Origin: Gammaproteobacteria bacterium
GTDB taxonomy: Bacteria; Pseudomonadota; Gammaproteobacteria; Pseudomonadales; Ketobacteraceae
Length of the DNA: 64,000 bases
Assembly (NCBI GenBank): GCA_013178375.1
Contig: JABLXQ010000034.1
Coordinates: 37,083-101,082, forward strand
Reading direction: 5' to 3'
Shown here: one piece after another, positions 26,360 to 35,160 of the stretch
Layout: the number at the start of each line of letters is the position of its first letter
Position numbering within the stretch: the stretch's first letter is position 1
Program-made: the position numbers and the translations under genes
The notes under the pieces: generated by a model
Told to the model about the DNA's origin: nothing
The model's input: only the letters and a program-made list of their open reading frames with translations
The model's database searches: none

Positions 26360-27895
26360 TTACCAGGTTGCGGTCATAGAGAACGCACCGGTGTCGCCCA
26401 GCAAAAGCATTCGGACAAAATAGAGTCCGGGATACGGAATCTGAATCGGTTCGTTCTGCTCTCCTGAACCATTCCAAACCAGATTTCCGTGCGTGTCGAT
26501 CATTTCAAGCTGGATCATCGGAGCCAGGTTGGTCTGCAGCATCAAAGCTTGGGTGCCCTCGGGTATGTAGACCGATGCGAGAAGGGTATCTTGCTCAACG
26601 CCGCCCGGGAAAGCGAGCGGAACGCCGTTCTGCAGCAGACCCTGGTTGTTCGATCCCCACGCAGCATTCAGCTTGAAGGGCGCAGTGTCCTGATACAGGT
26701 ACATGCGCACGAAGTACAGGCCCGGCTGCAGATTTTGGAATGTCTGGTTGTCCCGGCCATCGGCGCCACCCCTGACATTACCGTACTGGTCGATGACTTC
26801 CAGAAAGACGTCAGCGTCCATACCGGTCTGCAGCATCAGTGCATGAGTACCTTCCGGCAAATAAACCGAGGCCAACAGGGTGTCTTGCTCAACGCCGCCC
26901 GGGAAAGTGAGTGGAACACCATTTTTCAGCAGACTTTCATTCTCGCCACCCCACACCGCAGTTACCGACAGATCGCTGACATCATCTTCGTAAACGATGC
27001 GTATGTAGTGCAGCCCGGGTTCAGGAGCGTTCAGCTGGCATTCGTCCCAGCAGTTCTGCACCGTATTTCCGTCTGCATCCAAAATGCTCACACTGGCTGG
27101 CCGATCACTGGGCGATTTCTGCACCATCAGTGCCTGCGTACCAGGTTGCAGATAAACAGATTCGAAACGCTCGGTGCCTGCTGCGCCCGACAGCCCTTTT
27201 TTGGGAATGCCATTCTGCAACGTACTCTGATTCGCTCCACCCCAAGACGCGCGTAAATTCAGATTCTCGAAAGTGGCAAGACCGGTAATCCGCACAAAAT
27301 AATTGCCATCAAACCGCTGCGACAGACTGCAAGGCGCATTGGCATTGCAGCTATGCAGCACTGAGCCTGTCTGATCCAGCAATTCCAACCGATAAGATCC
27401 AGCGCCACTGTTTTCCAGCGTTAATTCACCGATGTGGAAAGGAATGTGCAGCGACTGCAAGATGACGGTTCCAGTTCCTCCTTTCAGGCCCGTAACCGGC
27501 ACGGCGTTTTTAAGCGTCGCCGCAGCCGGCCCACTCCAGCTGGCCACCAGGCTCAGGTTGCTCACCTGGCTAAGGGCGTTGAGCCGAAGAAAGTAATCCC
27601 CTGCGGTGGGATACTCGCGCAGGCACAGCGTGGCCTGTTCGCATCCCGGAATTGGATTTTTATTCACGTCGAGCAGTTGCAATACAACTTGATCATTCGC
27701 GCTGGTCTGAATCATCAGCGCCTCAACATTCACAGGCAACGTGAACTTGAACTCCAGTGCGCTGCTTGCGTTGCCTGAGATATTGGTTTTGACAACCCCG
27801 TTTTCCAGCTTGTTGCTGCTCTTACAACCCGGCAGAGTCAGCACCACAAAAAACAGAAGCCCCATTACATAAGAAAAACGACGAAAGACTGACAT
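26360..27895 (-). CDS. Lipoprotein with five tandem beta-sandwich (PPC-like) repeats
   Basis: A 511-residue protein of unknown function. The signal peptide MSVFRRFSYVMGLLFFVVL ends in the lipobox LPGC (Cys24). The rest is five tandem units of about 95 residues, each starting like LKNGVPL(S/T)F.GG and ending in a W-G(G/S) motif (SWSG, SWGG, VWGG, AWGS, ATW). They include Gly-x-Tyr-Phe-(V/L)-R-(M/L/I) strands (GDYFLRLNA, GNYFVRITG, GLYFVRMYL) typical of pre-peptidase C-terminal domains. Units 4 and 5 are almost identical around FPGGVEQDTLLASVY, also at DNA level, which indicates recent duplication. The ATG at 27893-27895 has AAAGGA 8 nt upstream. A surface or periplasmic binding role is possible. 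Confidence 0.8.
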   Translation of the reverse strand: MSVFRRFSYVMGLLFFVVLTLPGCKSSNKLENGVVKTNISGNASSALEFKFTLPVNVEALMIQTSANDQVVLQLLDVNKNPIPGCEQATLCLREYPTAGDYFLRLNALSQVSNLSLVASWSGPAAATLKNAVPVTGLKGGTGTVILQSLHIPFHIGELTLENSGAGSYRLELLDQTGSVLHSCNANAPCSLSQRFDGNYFVRITGLATFENLNLRASWGGANQSTLQNGIPKKGLSGAAGTERFESVYLQPGTQALMVQKSPSDRPASVSILDADGNTVQNCWDECQLNAPEPGLHYIRIVYEDDVSDLSVTAVWGGENESLLKNGVPLTFPGGVEQDTLLASVYLPEGTHALMLQTGMDADVFLEVIDQYGNVRGGADGRDNQTFQNLQPGLYFVRMYLYQDTAPFKLNAAWGSNNQGLLQNGVPLAFPGGVEQDTLLASVYIPEGTQALMLQTNLAPMIQLEMIDTHGNLVWNGSGEQNEPIQIPYPGLYFVRMLLLGDTGAFSMTATW

Positions 27896-28044
27896 ACAAA
27901 CCATCCTTTGATTGGTTTTGTTTTTAAGGGATGCGAGCGGCGACCATAGTAGCAGGAATAAGGCGAATCTTGTTCTGAAAAATAACGTCAGATCGAAGGG
28001 GTTGATAAATCCATAAATGGAGTGTGGAGCGGTGGGCTGAAACG

Positions 28045-28070
28045 AAAAAGGCCGGGGAACCGGCCTTTTT
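28045..28070 (-). terminator. Intrinsic terminator after the DUF3108 gene
   Basis: The stem GGCCGG / CCGGCC has a 4-nt GGAA loop, is preceded by five A residues and is followed by five T residues, so it is functional on both strands. It lies 28 bp beyond the stop of the leftward DUF3108 gene, whose transcript it should end. Confidence 0.85.
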
Positions 28071-28097
28071 GTGAAGATGCAGATGCTCAGGTGCTCG

Positions 28098-28805
28098 TTA
28101 CTGCAACTCAAACCTCACCAATTCCAGCTGGAATTCATCGGCATCATCGATCTGATGCACTTTCACAGGAATCGCGGGGTATTCCTTGTGCAGCCAGATC
28201 TCCGTCTTGCGCTTGGGATTGGCGTGCAGGCGCTTCAGGTGCCAGGTGGGGATTTTGCCCAGTTCGGTTTCCAGCACCGGCTGATCGATCAGTTCCAGCT
28301 GATTGGCTTCGATGCCTTTCTTGTCGGCTTCCAGGTATTCAATGGTGGGCTTGCCCGCCAGCAGCAATTGCGCCAGCACAATGCTGCCGGACAGCGGGTC
28401 CTGTGCGCCTGCCTGCAGATTGAATTGTCCGGCTTCGCCTTTGTAATCGAAGCTGGCCAGATTGCGATCCCAGTCGAAGTCCAGACTCACCTTGCGCCGC
28501 TTCATGAAGGTGCCGCGGTCGGAGCGGTACAGTTGCGGCTGCAACAGGCCGTCTGTCAGGGTGAATTCACTGGTTTCCTGCAGCGAGTAGATCAGCGCCT
28601 CGGCCGTGTATTGCAGGCGGTAGCGGCCGCCGCCCAGCGCTTTCAATTCACGCGCGCCCAGATCGCCCACGGCGAATCCGTTGGCACGGCCCTTGTAATG
28701 GGCGGTGAAGGGTTGCAGTGCATTCTTGGTGTTGGTTTCTGCGCTGGCAGTCAGCACCACGCCTGCCAGCAGCAGGGCGATCAGAATTCGGGAAAGCGTC
28801 AGCAT
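28098..28805 (-). CDS. DUF3108 domain-containing exported protein
   Basis: A 235-residue protein of unknown function with a cleavable signal peptide (ILIALLLAGVVLTASA, cleavage before ETN), so it is periplasmic. The DUF3108 pattern is clear: FTAHYKGRANGFAVGDLGAREL, RYRLQYTAEALIYSLQETSEFTL, DGLLQPQLYRSDR and KTEIWLHKEYPAIPVKVHQ. It is predicted to be mostly beta-strand. It follows purN with a 1-bp overlap in the order purM-purN-DUF3108 known from Pseudomonas, which suggests co-transcription without revealing a role in purine synthesis. Confidence 0.88.
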   Translation of the reverse strand: MLTLSRILIALLLAGVVLTASAETNTKNALQPFTAHYKGRANGFAVGDLGARELKALGGGRYRLQYTAEALIYSLQETSEFTLTDGLLQPQLYRSDRGTFMKRRKVSLDFDWDRNLASFDYKGEAGQFNLQAGAQDPLSGSIVLAQLLLAGKPTIEYLEADKKGIEANQLELIDQPVLETELGKIPTWHLKRLHANPKRKTEIWLHKEYPAIPVKVHQIDDADEFQLELVRFELQ

Positions 28806-29458
28806 CAGGGTGCCTCGGTCAGATCAAGTCCATTTAATGGTAGCGGCTTGCCATCCAGCAGGGCGCCATTGTCGGTCAGTTGCAGTTGCCCGGCGCAGAA
28901 CAGTTTCACACAAGTGGGATAAAGCCGGTGCTCCAACTGCTGTACTTTGGTTGCCAGGGTGTCGGCGCTGTCGTCCGCTGCGATGGCCACGCGGGCCTGT
29001 CCGATCACGGCGCCGCCATCCAGTTCGCAGCTGACAAAATGCACACTGCAGCCGTGTTCCTTCTCGCCGGCTTCCAGCGCGCGGGCGTGGGTATTCAGGC
29101 CCTTGAACTTGGGCAGCAGGGAAGGGTGAATGTTCAACAGCCGGCCGGAAAAATGCTGCACGAAGCCGTCGGTGAGAATGCGCATGAAGCCCGCAAGCAC
29201 CACCAGCGCCGGCTGGAACTGCTCGATTGTTGCCTGCAGTGCGGCATCGAATGTGTCGCGGCCGGAAAATGTCCGGTGATCGATCACAACCGTGTGCAGG
29301 CCATGCTGCTGCGCCCGCTCCAGACCTTTGGCGTCAGGGCGGTTACTGATGACAGCGGCAATGCGGCCGTTGATCTCGCCGCGTTCAACCGCGTCGATGA
29401 TGGCCTGCAGGTTGGTGCCGCTGCCGGAGATGAGTACAACGATGTTGACGGGATTCAT
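28805..29458 (-). CDS. purN: Phosphoribosylglycinamide formyltransferase
   Basis: The enzyme transfers a formyl group from 10-formyltetrahydrofolate to GAR, step three of IMP synthesis. The protein has 217 residues, close to E. coli PurN (212). The N-terminus is NIVVLISGSGTNLQAIIDAVERG, the phosphate-binding loop. The catalytic region includes LAGFMRILTDGFVQHFSGRLLNIHPSLLPKFKGLNTHARAL, with the conserved Asn-x-His and the downstream HFVSCELDGGAVIGQ (catalytic Asp). It sits 7 bp downstream of purM on the same strand, the usual purMN operon. Confidence 0.97.
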   Translation of the reverse strand: MNPVNIVVLISGSGTNLQAIIDAVERGEINGRIAAVISNRPDAKGLERAQQHGLHTVVIDHRTFSGRDTFDAALQATIEQFQPALVVLAGFMRILTDGFVQHFSGRLLNIHPSLLPKFKGLNTHARALEAGEKEHGCSVHFVSCELDGGAVIGQARVAIAADDSADTLATKVQQLEHRLYPTCVKLFCAGQLQLTDNGALLDGKPLPLNGLDLTEAP

Positions 29459-29465
29459 GGGCGGA

Positions 29466-30533
29466 TCAGATGCCGCCCAGAATGGTTTCCGGTTCCTGCT
29501 GTTCGCTGGCCACGATCTGGCCCACCACCCAGGCTTTTTCGCCCAGTGTGGCCAGGGCCTGCAGGGTTTTGTCGGTCTGGTCGGCGGCCACGCAGATCAC
29601 CATGCCCACGCCGCAGTTGAAGGTGCGGTACATTTCGCGGCTGGCCACGTTGCCGTTCTGCTGCAGCCATTTGAACACGGCCGGCAGTTCCCAGGATTGG
29701 GTGTCGATCACGGCGTTGGTGAATTCCGGCAGCACGCGCGGCACGTTTTCCAGCAGGCCGCCGCCGGTGATGTGGGCCAGCGCTTTCACTTCCACCTGTT
29801 CGATCAGCGTCAGCAGGTTTTTCACGTAGATGCGGGTAGGTTCCATCAGCAGCTGGCTGACGGGTTTGCCGTCCAGGGTCTGGTTCAGGTCGGCTTTGGC
29901 CACTTCAATGATTTTGCGGATCAGCGAGTAGCCGTTGGAATGGGGGCCCGAGGAGGCCAGTGCAATCAGCGTGTCGCCGGCCTGCACCTTGCTGCCGTCG
30001 ATGATGCGGGATTTTTCCACCACGCCGACGCAGAAGCCTGCCAGATCATAATCGTCGCCTTCGTACATGCCGGGCATTTCCGCAGTCTCGCCACCCACCA
30101 GTGCGCAGCCGGACAGTTCGCAGCCCTTGCCGATGCCGGTGATCACGCTGGCGGCGGTGTCCACGTCCAGATGGCCGGTGGCGTAGTAGTCGAGGAAGAA
30201 CAGGGGCTCGGCGCCGGTGACGATCAGGTCGTTGACGCACATGGCCACCAGGTCGATGCCCACGGTGTCGTGTTTTTTCAGGTCGATGGCCAGCCGTAGT
30301 TTGGTGCCCACGCCGTCGGTGCCGCTCACCAGCACCGGATGCTTATACTTGGAAGGAATCTCGCACAGGGCACCGAAGCCCCCCAGCCCGCCCAGCACTT
30401 CCGGGCGCCGGGTGCGTTTGGCCACGCCCTTGATGCGTTCCACCAGTTCGCCACCGGCATTGATATCGACACCGGCATCTTTATAGCTGAGGGAAGGCTG
30501 ATCGGCGGAAGGCGTGGTCGGTTGCTTTGACAT
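29466..30533 (-). CDS. purM: Phosphoribosylformylglycinamidine cyclo-ligase
   Basis: AIR synthetase closes the imidazole ring in purine synthesis with ATP. The 355-residue protein opens with [22 protein letters not shown] and includes [15 protein letters not shown] (ATP site) and [25 protein letters not shown]. Also present are [11 protein letters not shown] and [16 protein letters not shown], all PurM signatures. The ATG at 30531-30533 is used. An upstream in-frame start would add 34 Pro/Arg-rich residues unlike the family. It is divergent from the DUF2066 gene, with 211 bp between that presumably hold both promoters and perhaps PurR control; no clear operator was identified. Confidence 0.98.
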   Translation of the reverse strand: MSKQPTTPSADQPSLSYKDAGVDINAGGELVERIKGVAKRTRRPEVLGGLGGFGALCEIPSKYKHPVLVSGTDGVGTKLRLAIDLKKHDTVGIDLVAMCVNDLIVTGAEPLFFLDYYATGHLDVDTAASVITGIGKGCELSGCALVGGETAEMPGMYEGDDYDLAGFCVGVVEKSRIIDGSKVQAGDTLIALASSGPHSNGYSLIRKIIEVAKADLNQTLDGKPVSQLLMEPTRIYVKNLLTLIEQVEVKALAHITGGGLLENVPRVLPEFTNAVIDTQSWELPAVFKWLQQNGNVASREMYRTFNCGVGMVICVAADQTDKTLQALATLGEKAWVVGQIVASEQQEPETILGGI

Positions 30534-30744
30534 GGGGCGCTGGGTCCGTATGGGTTGCAGGAACTGTGGGGTCGCACGCTGGCCTGAGCCGGCAAACAGG
30601 GGGCGTATTCTAGCAGGACTTGCGGGCAAGCCCAATCGTCACGCGGGGCCGGGTCGGTGCGGCGATACAGGTTTCGGTTTTATCGCCCTGGGCGACGTTG
30701 TAAACTGCGGCGTTTCGTTAATTCTTGAGGCATGCCAGGACGTT

Positions 30745-31854
30745 ATGAAAAAACAGGCGTATGGGTGGATTCTGCTGGCGTTGTGGGGGCTGTTGCTGAC
30801 GGGTGCCGGCTCGGCCTGGGCCACGGAAGTGGGCGGGCTGTACAAGGCATCGGTTGCCGTGAAGGATCGCAGTGACGCCGAACGCCGGCGCGCGTCTGCC
30901 GAGGGCTTTGTTCAGGTACTGGTGCGGGCCAGCGGCGATTCCGGCATCGGCCAGCAGGACGCCGTGGTGACCGCCATCGGCAGTGTCGACAAGTACATGA
31001 TGCAATACGGCTATGCCACCCGTGACGGGGAAACCGGCGACCCGCAGCCGGTGCTCAACATGGATTTCGATGGCAGCGCCATCAACGAATTCCTGCGCCG
31101 TTATGGCCTGCCTCTGTGGGGCAGCAACCGGCCGCCGCTACTGATCTGGATGGCGTGGGAACAGGAGCTGGACCGCGATCTGGTCAGTGCCGAGGCCAAT
31201 CCCGGTGCCCACCAGATTCTACAGAAGGAAGCGGCGCGGCGCGGGGTAACCCTGGCATTCCCGGCGTTCGACAGCGACGACCGTTCCCTGGTTTCCATCG
31301 GTGATGTCTGGGGCCTGTTTCCGGAACCTGTGCTGGCGGCGTCCGCCCGTTACCAGACCCAGTCCGTGCTGATGGCGCGGGTGAAGGAAACCGCCAGTGC
31401 CATCCAGATCAACGCCCTGTTCCATCTGGAAGGCCAGAAATACACCATCGACATTAAAGAGGCCGACAGCGCCCGCGCCCTGCACCAGTTGCTGGATCAG
31501 GTGGTGGACCGCATGGGCGCCCATTACGCGCTGGTGGCTTCCAGCCTGGGCCGGCAGCAGTTGGTGCTGAATGTGGAAGGTGTCGATGATCTGCAGGATT
31601 TCGCGGCGCTCACCCAGTATCTGGACAGCGTACTGGCCATCAGCCTGTACCGCATGCACGCCATGAAAGCGGATCATGCCGAATTCCTGCTGACGCTGGA
31701 AACCGGTCTGGATGCCTTGCGCCAGGTGTTCCGGGTGGATGGCAAACTGGTGCCCAGCGCCGTGGAAACACCGCCGATTCCTGCCGGGACGGAGACTGAA
31801 CCGAACCAGGCGCCCGGTGGACCTGTCGTTATTTTCTATCGCTGGCAGGGCTGA
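30745..31854 (+). CDS. DUF2066 domain-containing exported protein
   Basis: A 369-residue protein of unknown function with a signal peptide (MKKQAYGWILLALWGLLLTGAGSAWA) and therefore periplasmic or membrane-associated. The DUF2066 pattern is seen in LYKASVAVKDRSDAERRRASAEGFVQVLVRASG, MDFDGSAINEFLRRYGLPLWGSNRP and PPLLIWMAWE. The C-terminal residues show no known catalytic motif. It is the first gene of the rightward set DUF2066-CDP-alcohol transferase-hda, an order conserved in Pseudomonas-type genomes opposite purMN. AGGA precedes the ATG. Co-transcription with the next gene (18-bp gap) is likely. Confidence 0.88.
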   Translation: MKKQAYGWILLALWGLLLTGAGSAWATEVGGLYKASVAVKDRSDAERRRASAEGFVQVLVRASGDSGIGQQDAVVTAIGSVDKYMMQYGYATRDGETGDPQPVLNMDFDGSAINEFLRRYGLPLWGSNRPPLLIWMAWEQELDRDLVSAEANPGAHQILQKEAARRGVTLAFPAFDSDDRSLVSIGDVWGLFPEPVLAASARYQTQSVLMARVKETASAIQINALFHLEGQKYTIDIKEADSARALHQLLDQVVDRMGAHYALVASSLGRQQLVLNVEGVDDLQDFAALTQYLDSVLAISLYRMHAMKADHAEFLLTLETGLDALRQVFRVDGKLVPSAVETPPIPAGTETEPNQAPGGPVVIFYRWQG

Positions 31855-31872
31855 CGCGCGGGGTCGGTTCCG

Positions 31873-32421
31873 ATGTCGTATCTGCGGCAGCTTCCCAATA
31901 CCCTGACCCTGCTCCGCATCGTGCTGGTGGTGCCCTTTGCACTGTGCATGATGGAGCGGGAGTTTGCTGCCGCCCTGGTCATTCTGTTCGTTGCCGGGTT
32001 CACCGATGGACTGGACGGTTTTCTGGCCCGCTACTTCAAATGGCATTCGCGCTTTGGTTCGATCGCCGATCCGGTGGCGGACAAGATCCTGCTGATCACT
32101 GCCTATGTTTCCCTGGGCTGGGTGGGGCAGATGCCCTGGTGGCTGGTGGCGGTGGTGGTGGTGCGCGATCTGCTGATTTTCAGCTGCGCCATCGCTTACT
32201 GGTTTCTGGTTGGAAAGTACGATGGCAAGCCCACGCTGCTCAGCAAGATCTGCACGTTCTGCCTGATCCTGGTGGGGCTGGCGGTGCTGGCGAATCTGGT
32301 GTTCCTGCCGTTGCCGCCGCTGTTTTTCCTGGTGTATCCCTGGGTGCTGCTGGCGCTGTGCGTGATCAGCCTGCTGCAATACTTGCACATGGGGCTGGAG
32401 GGGTGGCGCAACCGTGTCTGA
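31873..32421 (+). CDS. CDP-alcohol phosphatidyltransferase family protein
   Basis: A 182-residue inner-membrane enzyme of the PgsA-like CDP-alcohol phosphotransferase family, which joins a CDP-diacylglycerol phosphatidyl group to an alcohol acceptor. The catalytic motif DG..DG..AR with G...D...D is visible as TDGLDGFLARYFK and FGSIADPVADK (near residues 46-78). About five transmembrane helices follow. It is similar in size to PgsA (182 in E. coli), but genomes with this locus often have a separate pgsA, so the alcohol is not certain. It overlaps hda by 8 bp. Confidence 0.88.
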   Translation: MSYLRQLPNTLTLLRIVLVVPFALCMMEREFAAALVILFVAGFTDGLDGFLARYFKWHSRFGSIADPVADKILLITAYVSLGWVGQMPWWLVAVVVVRDLLIFSCAIAYWFLVGKYDGKPTLLSKICTFCLILVGLAVLANLVFLPLPPLFFLVYPWVLLALCVISLLQYLHMGLEGWRNRV

Positions 32422-33118
32422 CATCCTGCATCCGCAGCTGACCCTGCCCCTGTCCGGCGTGCCGGACTTCGATTTCGAATCCTTCAATGCGTCCGGCAAC
32501 GAGCAACTGCTGCACCGGCTGCGGCAGATTGCGGACGGACGCGAACCTGGCTGGCTGTTTCTGAGCGGCGCGGCGGGGGCGGGCAAGAGTCATCTGCTGC
32601 AGGCGGTGTGCCTGGCGGCACAGCAGTCCGGTCTGCACTGCCTGTTCGTGTCGGGACGGGAACTGCAGGCGTTGCACGCGGATGTATTGCAGGAACTGGC
32701 GGACGTGGAACTGCTCTGCATCGATGACCTGGACCGGCTGCTGGGTCAGCCCGCCTGGGAGGAACAGCTTTTCCATCTATACAACCGGCTGCGGGAGCAG
32801 GGTGGTTGTCTGCTGCTGGCGGCTTCGGCGCCGCCGCGTCAGCTGGATATCGGGCTGGCGGATCTGCGTTCCCGCTTTACGGCGATGGAACTGTACGCGA
32901 TCCAGCCCCTGGGGGACGACGACAAGCGCCGGGTGCTGCAGCGGGCGGCCCAGAGTCGCGGCTTTGCGCTGGCGGACGACGTGGCAGGTTACATCCTGCA
33001 GCGGTCCAGCCGCGACATGGTGTCGTTGCAGAAGGTGTTGAACCGGCTGGATCAGCAGTCGTTGCGCGAGCAGCGCCTGATCACGCTGCCGTTCGTGAAG
33101 AAGGTGATGCACTGGTAA
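32414..33118 (+). CDS. hda: DnaA inactivator Hda (regulatory inactivation of DnaA)
   Basis: Hda is a DnaA-related AAA+ protein that works with the DNA-loaded beta clamp to convert DnaA-ATP to DnaA-ADP. It has 234 residues. The N-terminus QLTLPLSGVPDFDFESF contains the clamp-binding motif (QLTLPL). Walker A is LSGAAGAGKSHLLQAV, and Walker B is ELLCIDDLDRL. The arginine-finger region LRSRFTAMELYAI and the C-terminal SRDMVSLQKVLNRLDQQSL are typical. It overlaps the preceding transferase gene and is convergent with a diguanylate cyclase gene 22 bp away. Confidence 0.95.
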   Translation: MSDILHPQLTLPLSGVPDFDFESFNASGNEQLLHRLRQIADGREPGWLFLSGAAGAGKSHLLQAVCLAAQQSGLHCLFVSGRELQALHADVLQELADVELLCIDDLDRLLGQPAWEEQLFHLYNRLREQGGCLLLAASAPPRQLDIGLADLRSRFTAMELYAIQPLGDDDKRRVLQRAAQSRGFALADDVAGYILQRSSRDMVSLQKVLNRLDQQSLREQRLITLPFVKKVMHW

Positions 33119-33140
33119 TGGCTGTTTCAATACCGCGCGC

Positions 33141-35027
33141 TCAGGCCGACAGGGCGGCCGGCCCGTTGGGGGCTGCTGCCACCACCTGATTGCGACCACC
33201 GTGCTTGGCCTGGTACAGGCAGTGGTCCACCCGCTTCAGCAGCTTTTCCAGATCCTGCCGTGCCGGCGGAATCTCGGCGCCGGCACCCACGCTGGCTGTC
33301 AGATGAATGCTGTGATTCCCATCGCTGACCACCGTGGCTTCCAGATTGCGGCGGATGGTTTCCGCTACGCAGGCCGCGCCGTTTGTGTCGGTGTTCGGCA
33401 GCAGCACCACGAATTCTTCCCCTCCATAACGGGCCGCCAGATCCGGTGGCCGGCGGATCGCATCGCGGATCACCTCCGCCGCCCGCTGCAGGCACAGGTC
33501 GCCGAACGGATGGCCGTAGGTGTCATTGATCTGTTTGAAGTGATCCATATCGATCATCAGGATGCCCACCGGCTGTTTTTCCCGGAACGCACGCTGGTAT
33601 TCGGCACCAAACACCTCGTCGAAATGGCGCCGGTTGTACAGATCGGTGAGGCCATCGGTGATGCTCACTTCCTTCAGTTTCAGATTAGCCTGTTCCAGTT
33701 CCTCCGTGCGTTCCCGCACCAGCAGGTCCAGATCCTGGTTCAGTTTTAATTGCGCCTGCAACCGTAATTCCTTCTCGGTATTCAGCCGGTCGGCAAACGC
33801 CAGCGACAGCAGCACCAGTTCCAGCGCGGAGCCGATTTCCAGCGCATGCAGGGAAATGACATTCGGCTGGATGATGCCCTTGATATCCAGCAGGTAGAGC
33901 AGGATGAACACCAGGTATACAAACCAGGCCAGGGCGAAAATGCGCGCCGCCTTGACGCCCTTGATCCAGTATTTCAGCCCCAGATAGAAACCCAGACTGA
34001 CCGCCAGGAATGACAGCGTGTGGGCCAGTTTGAGCACGGTCATATAGTGCATGGTGAAGGCGCCCACCAGCACGACGCTGAAGCCGGCAAACAACAGTTG
34101 CAGGGCCGATTTTTCCAGGCGGGTGCCCAACTGGGTCAGCCCGATGAAACGCCAGACGAAGGCGATGGCGGTGAAGGGCATCAATCCCGTAAGTACCAGG
34201 ATCATGCTGTTGTTGAGGCTGGTGCTCTCTGGCCACAAGAATTGAAAGCTGAATCCGTGCAGGGTGAATTGCAGGAACGCGGTGGCGCCGATATAGAGCA
34301 GGTAAAGAAAATAACTCAGATCGCGCACGAACACGAAGATCAGGCCGTTGTAGAACAGCATGATGATCATGATGCCGAAATAGGCGCCGAACCAGAGGTA
34401 ATTCAGCTTGTCCTGCCGGTCCAGTTCCGCGCGGGTGAGGATGTCCAGTGGTGCCTGGATCGGGCCCTCGGTGGCGATGCGCACGTAGATATCCAGACTG
34501 GCGCCCCGATCCGCGCTCAATGGAACCAGATAGGTGCGGTAGGGAATCGGACGGCTGGAAAAGGGTGTGGTGTCACCGGTGTGGTGCTGCTCCACAATAT
34601 TGCCGTCGCGCACCAGGAAAATATCCAGTTCATCCAGGTGGGCGTAGTCGACGCGCAGGTAGGTGGTATGTTGCAGCTGGTCCAGGCCGGTGACGTGGGT
34701 ACGGAACCAGTAGGGGAAAGCGGACTGGCCGAAATTGATGGTGCCCTTCGGATTTTGCAGCCAGCGGCTGGCCGATGCCCGCTGTATCTGGGCCAGTGAC
34801 GCCTCGCCGGATTCGTCGATGAGATGGTGGGTATGACTGTTCAGGATGACCCGCTCCAACTGCGGCGTCAGCGTCACCGTCGGCATGCCGGCGGGATGGT
34901 CAGCGGCCAGGGCACGGCAGCACCACAGCAGCAGGCAGGTCAGCAATAGCACGATTGCCGGTGTCGGGCGGGTACGCGAAGACAGAAGCCAATCCTCCGG
35001 GCCGCGGAAAAATGGGGGAAGGTGCAC
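33141..35027 (-). CDS. 7TMR-DISM diguanylate cyclase
   Basis: Membrane enzyme making cyclic di-GMP, 628 residues. A signal peptide precedes an extracellular 7TMR-DISMED2-like beta domain (FPYWFRTHVTGLDQLQHTTYLRVDYAHLDELDIFL). Seven transmembrane helices of the 7TMR-DISM type follow (residues 205-400). A coiled coil (LKLNQDLDLLVRERTEELEQ) leads to a GGDEF domain with GGEEF at 535-539 and, five residues before it, the inhibitory I-site RPPD. Both active and feedback sites are therefore intact. The start is a GTG, the only candidate that retains the signal peptide. It is divergent from a GGDEF-EAL gene, 133 bp away. Confidence 0.92.
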   Translation of the reverse strand: MHLPPFFRGPEDWLLSSRTRPTPAIVLLLTCLLLWCCRALAADHPAGMPTVTLTPQLERVILNSHTHHLIDESGEASLAQIQRASASRWLQNPKGTINFGQSAFPYWFRTHVTGLDQLQHTTYLRVDYAHLDELDIFLVRDGNIVEQHHTGDTTPFSSRPIPYRTYLVPLSADRGASLDIYVRIATEGPIQAPLDILTRAELDRQDKLNYLWFGAYFGIMIIMLFYNGLIFVFVRDLSYFLYLLYIGATAFLQFTLHGFSFQFLWPESTSLNNSMILVLTGLMPFTAIAFVWRFIGLTQLGTRLEKSALQLLFAGFSVVLVGAFTMHYMTVLKLAHTLSFLAVSLGFYLGLKYWIKGVKAARIFALAWFVYLVFILLYLLDIKGIIQPNVISLHALEIGSALELVLLSLAFADRLNTEKELRLQAQLKLNQDLDLLVRERTEELEQANLKLKEVSITDGLTDLYNRRHFDEVFGAEYQRAFREKQPVGILMIDMDHFKQINDTYGHPFGDLCLQRAAEVIRDAIRRPPDLAARYGGEEFVVLLPNTDTNGAACVAETIRRNLEATVVSDGNHSIHLTASVGAGAEIPPARQDLEKLLKRVDHCLYQAKHGGRNQVVAAAPNGPAALSA

Positions 35028-35160
35028 CTTGGAAGCCTAGTTGAGCGGTAACGACTGTCAATTGGCCTAAGTTTGTTAGAATCGTGGTTCGCCGGTCAGC
35101 GGGCGAATCCCTCTCTATACTGGTTAGGAGCGAACCAGGAATGGGTGAGTACCCCTACAA

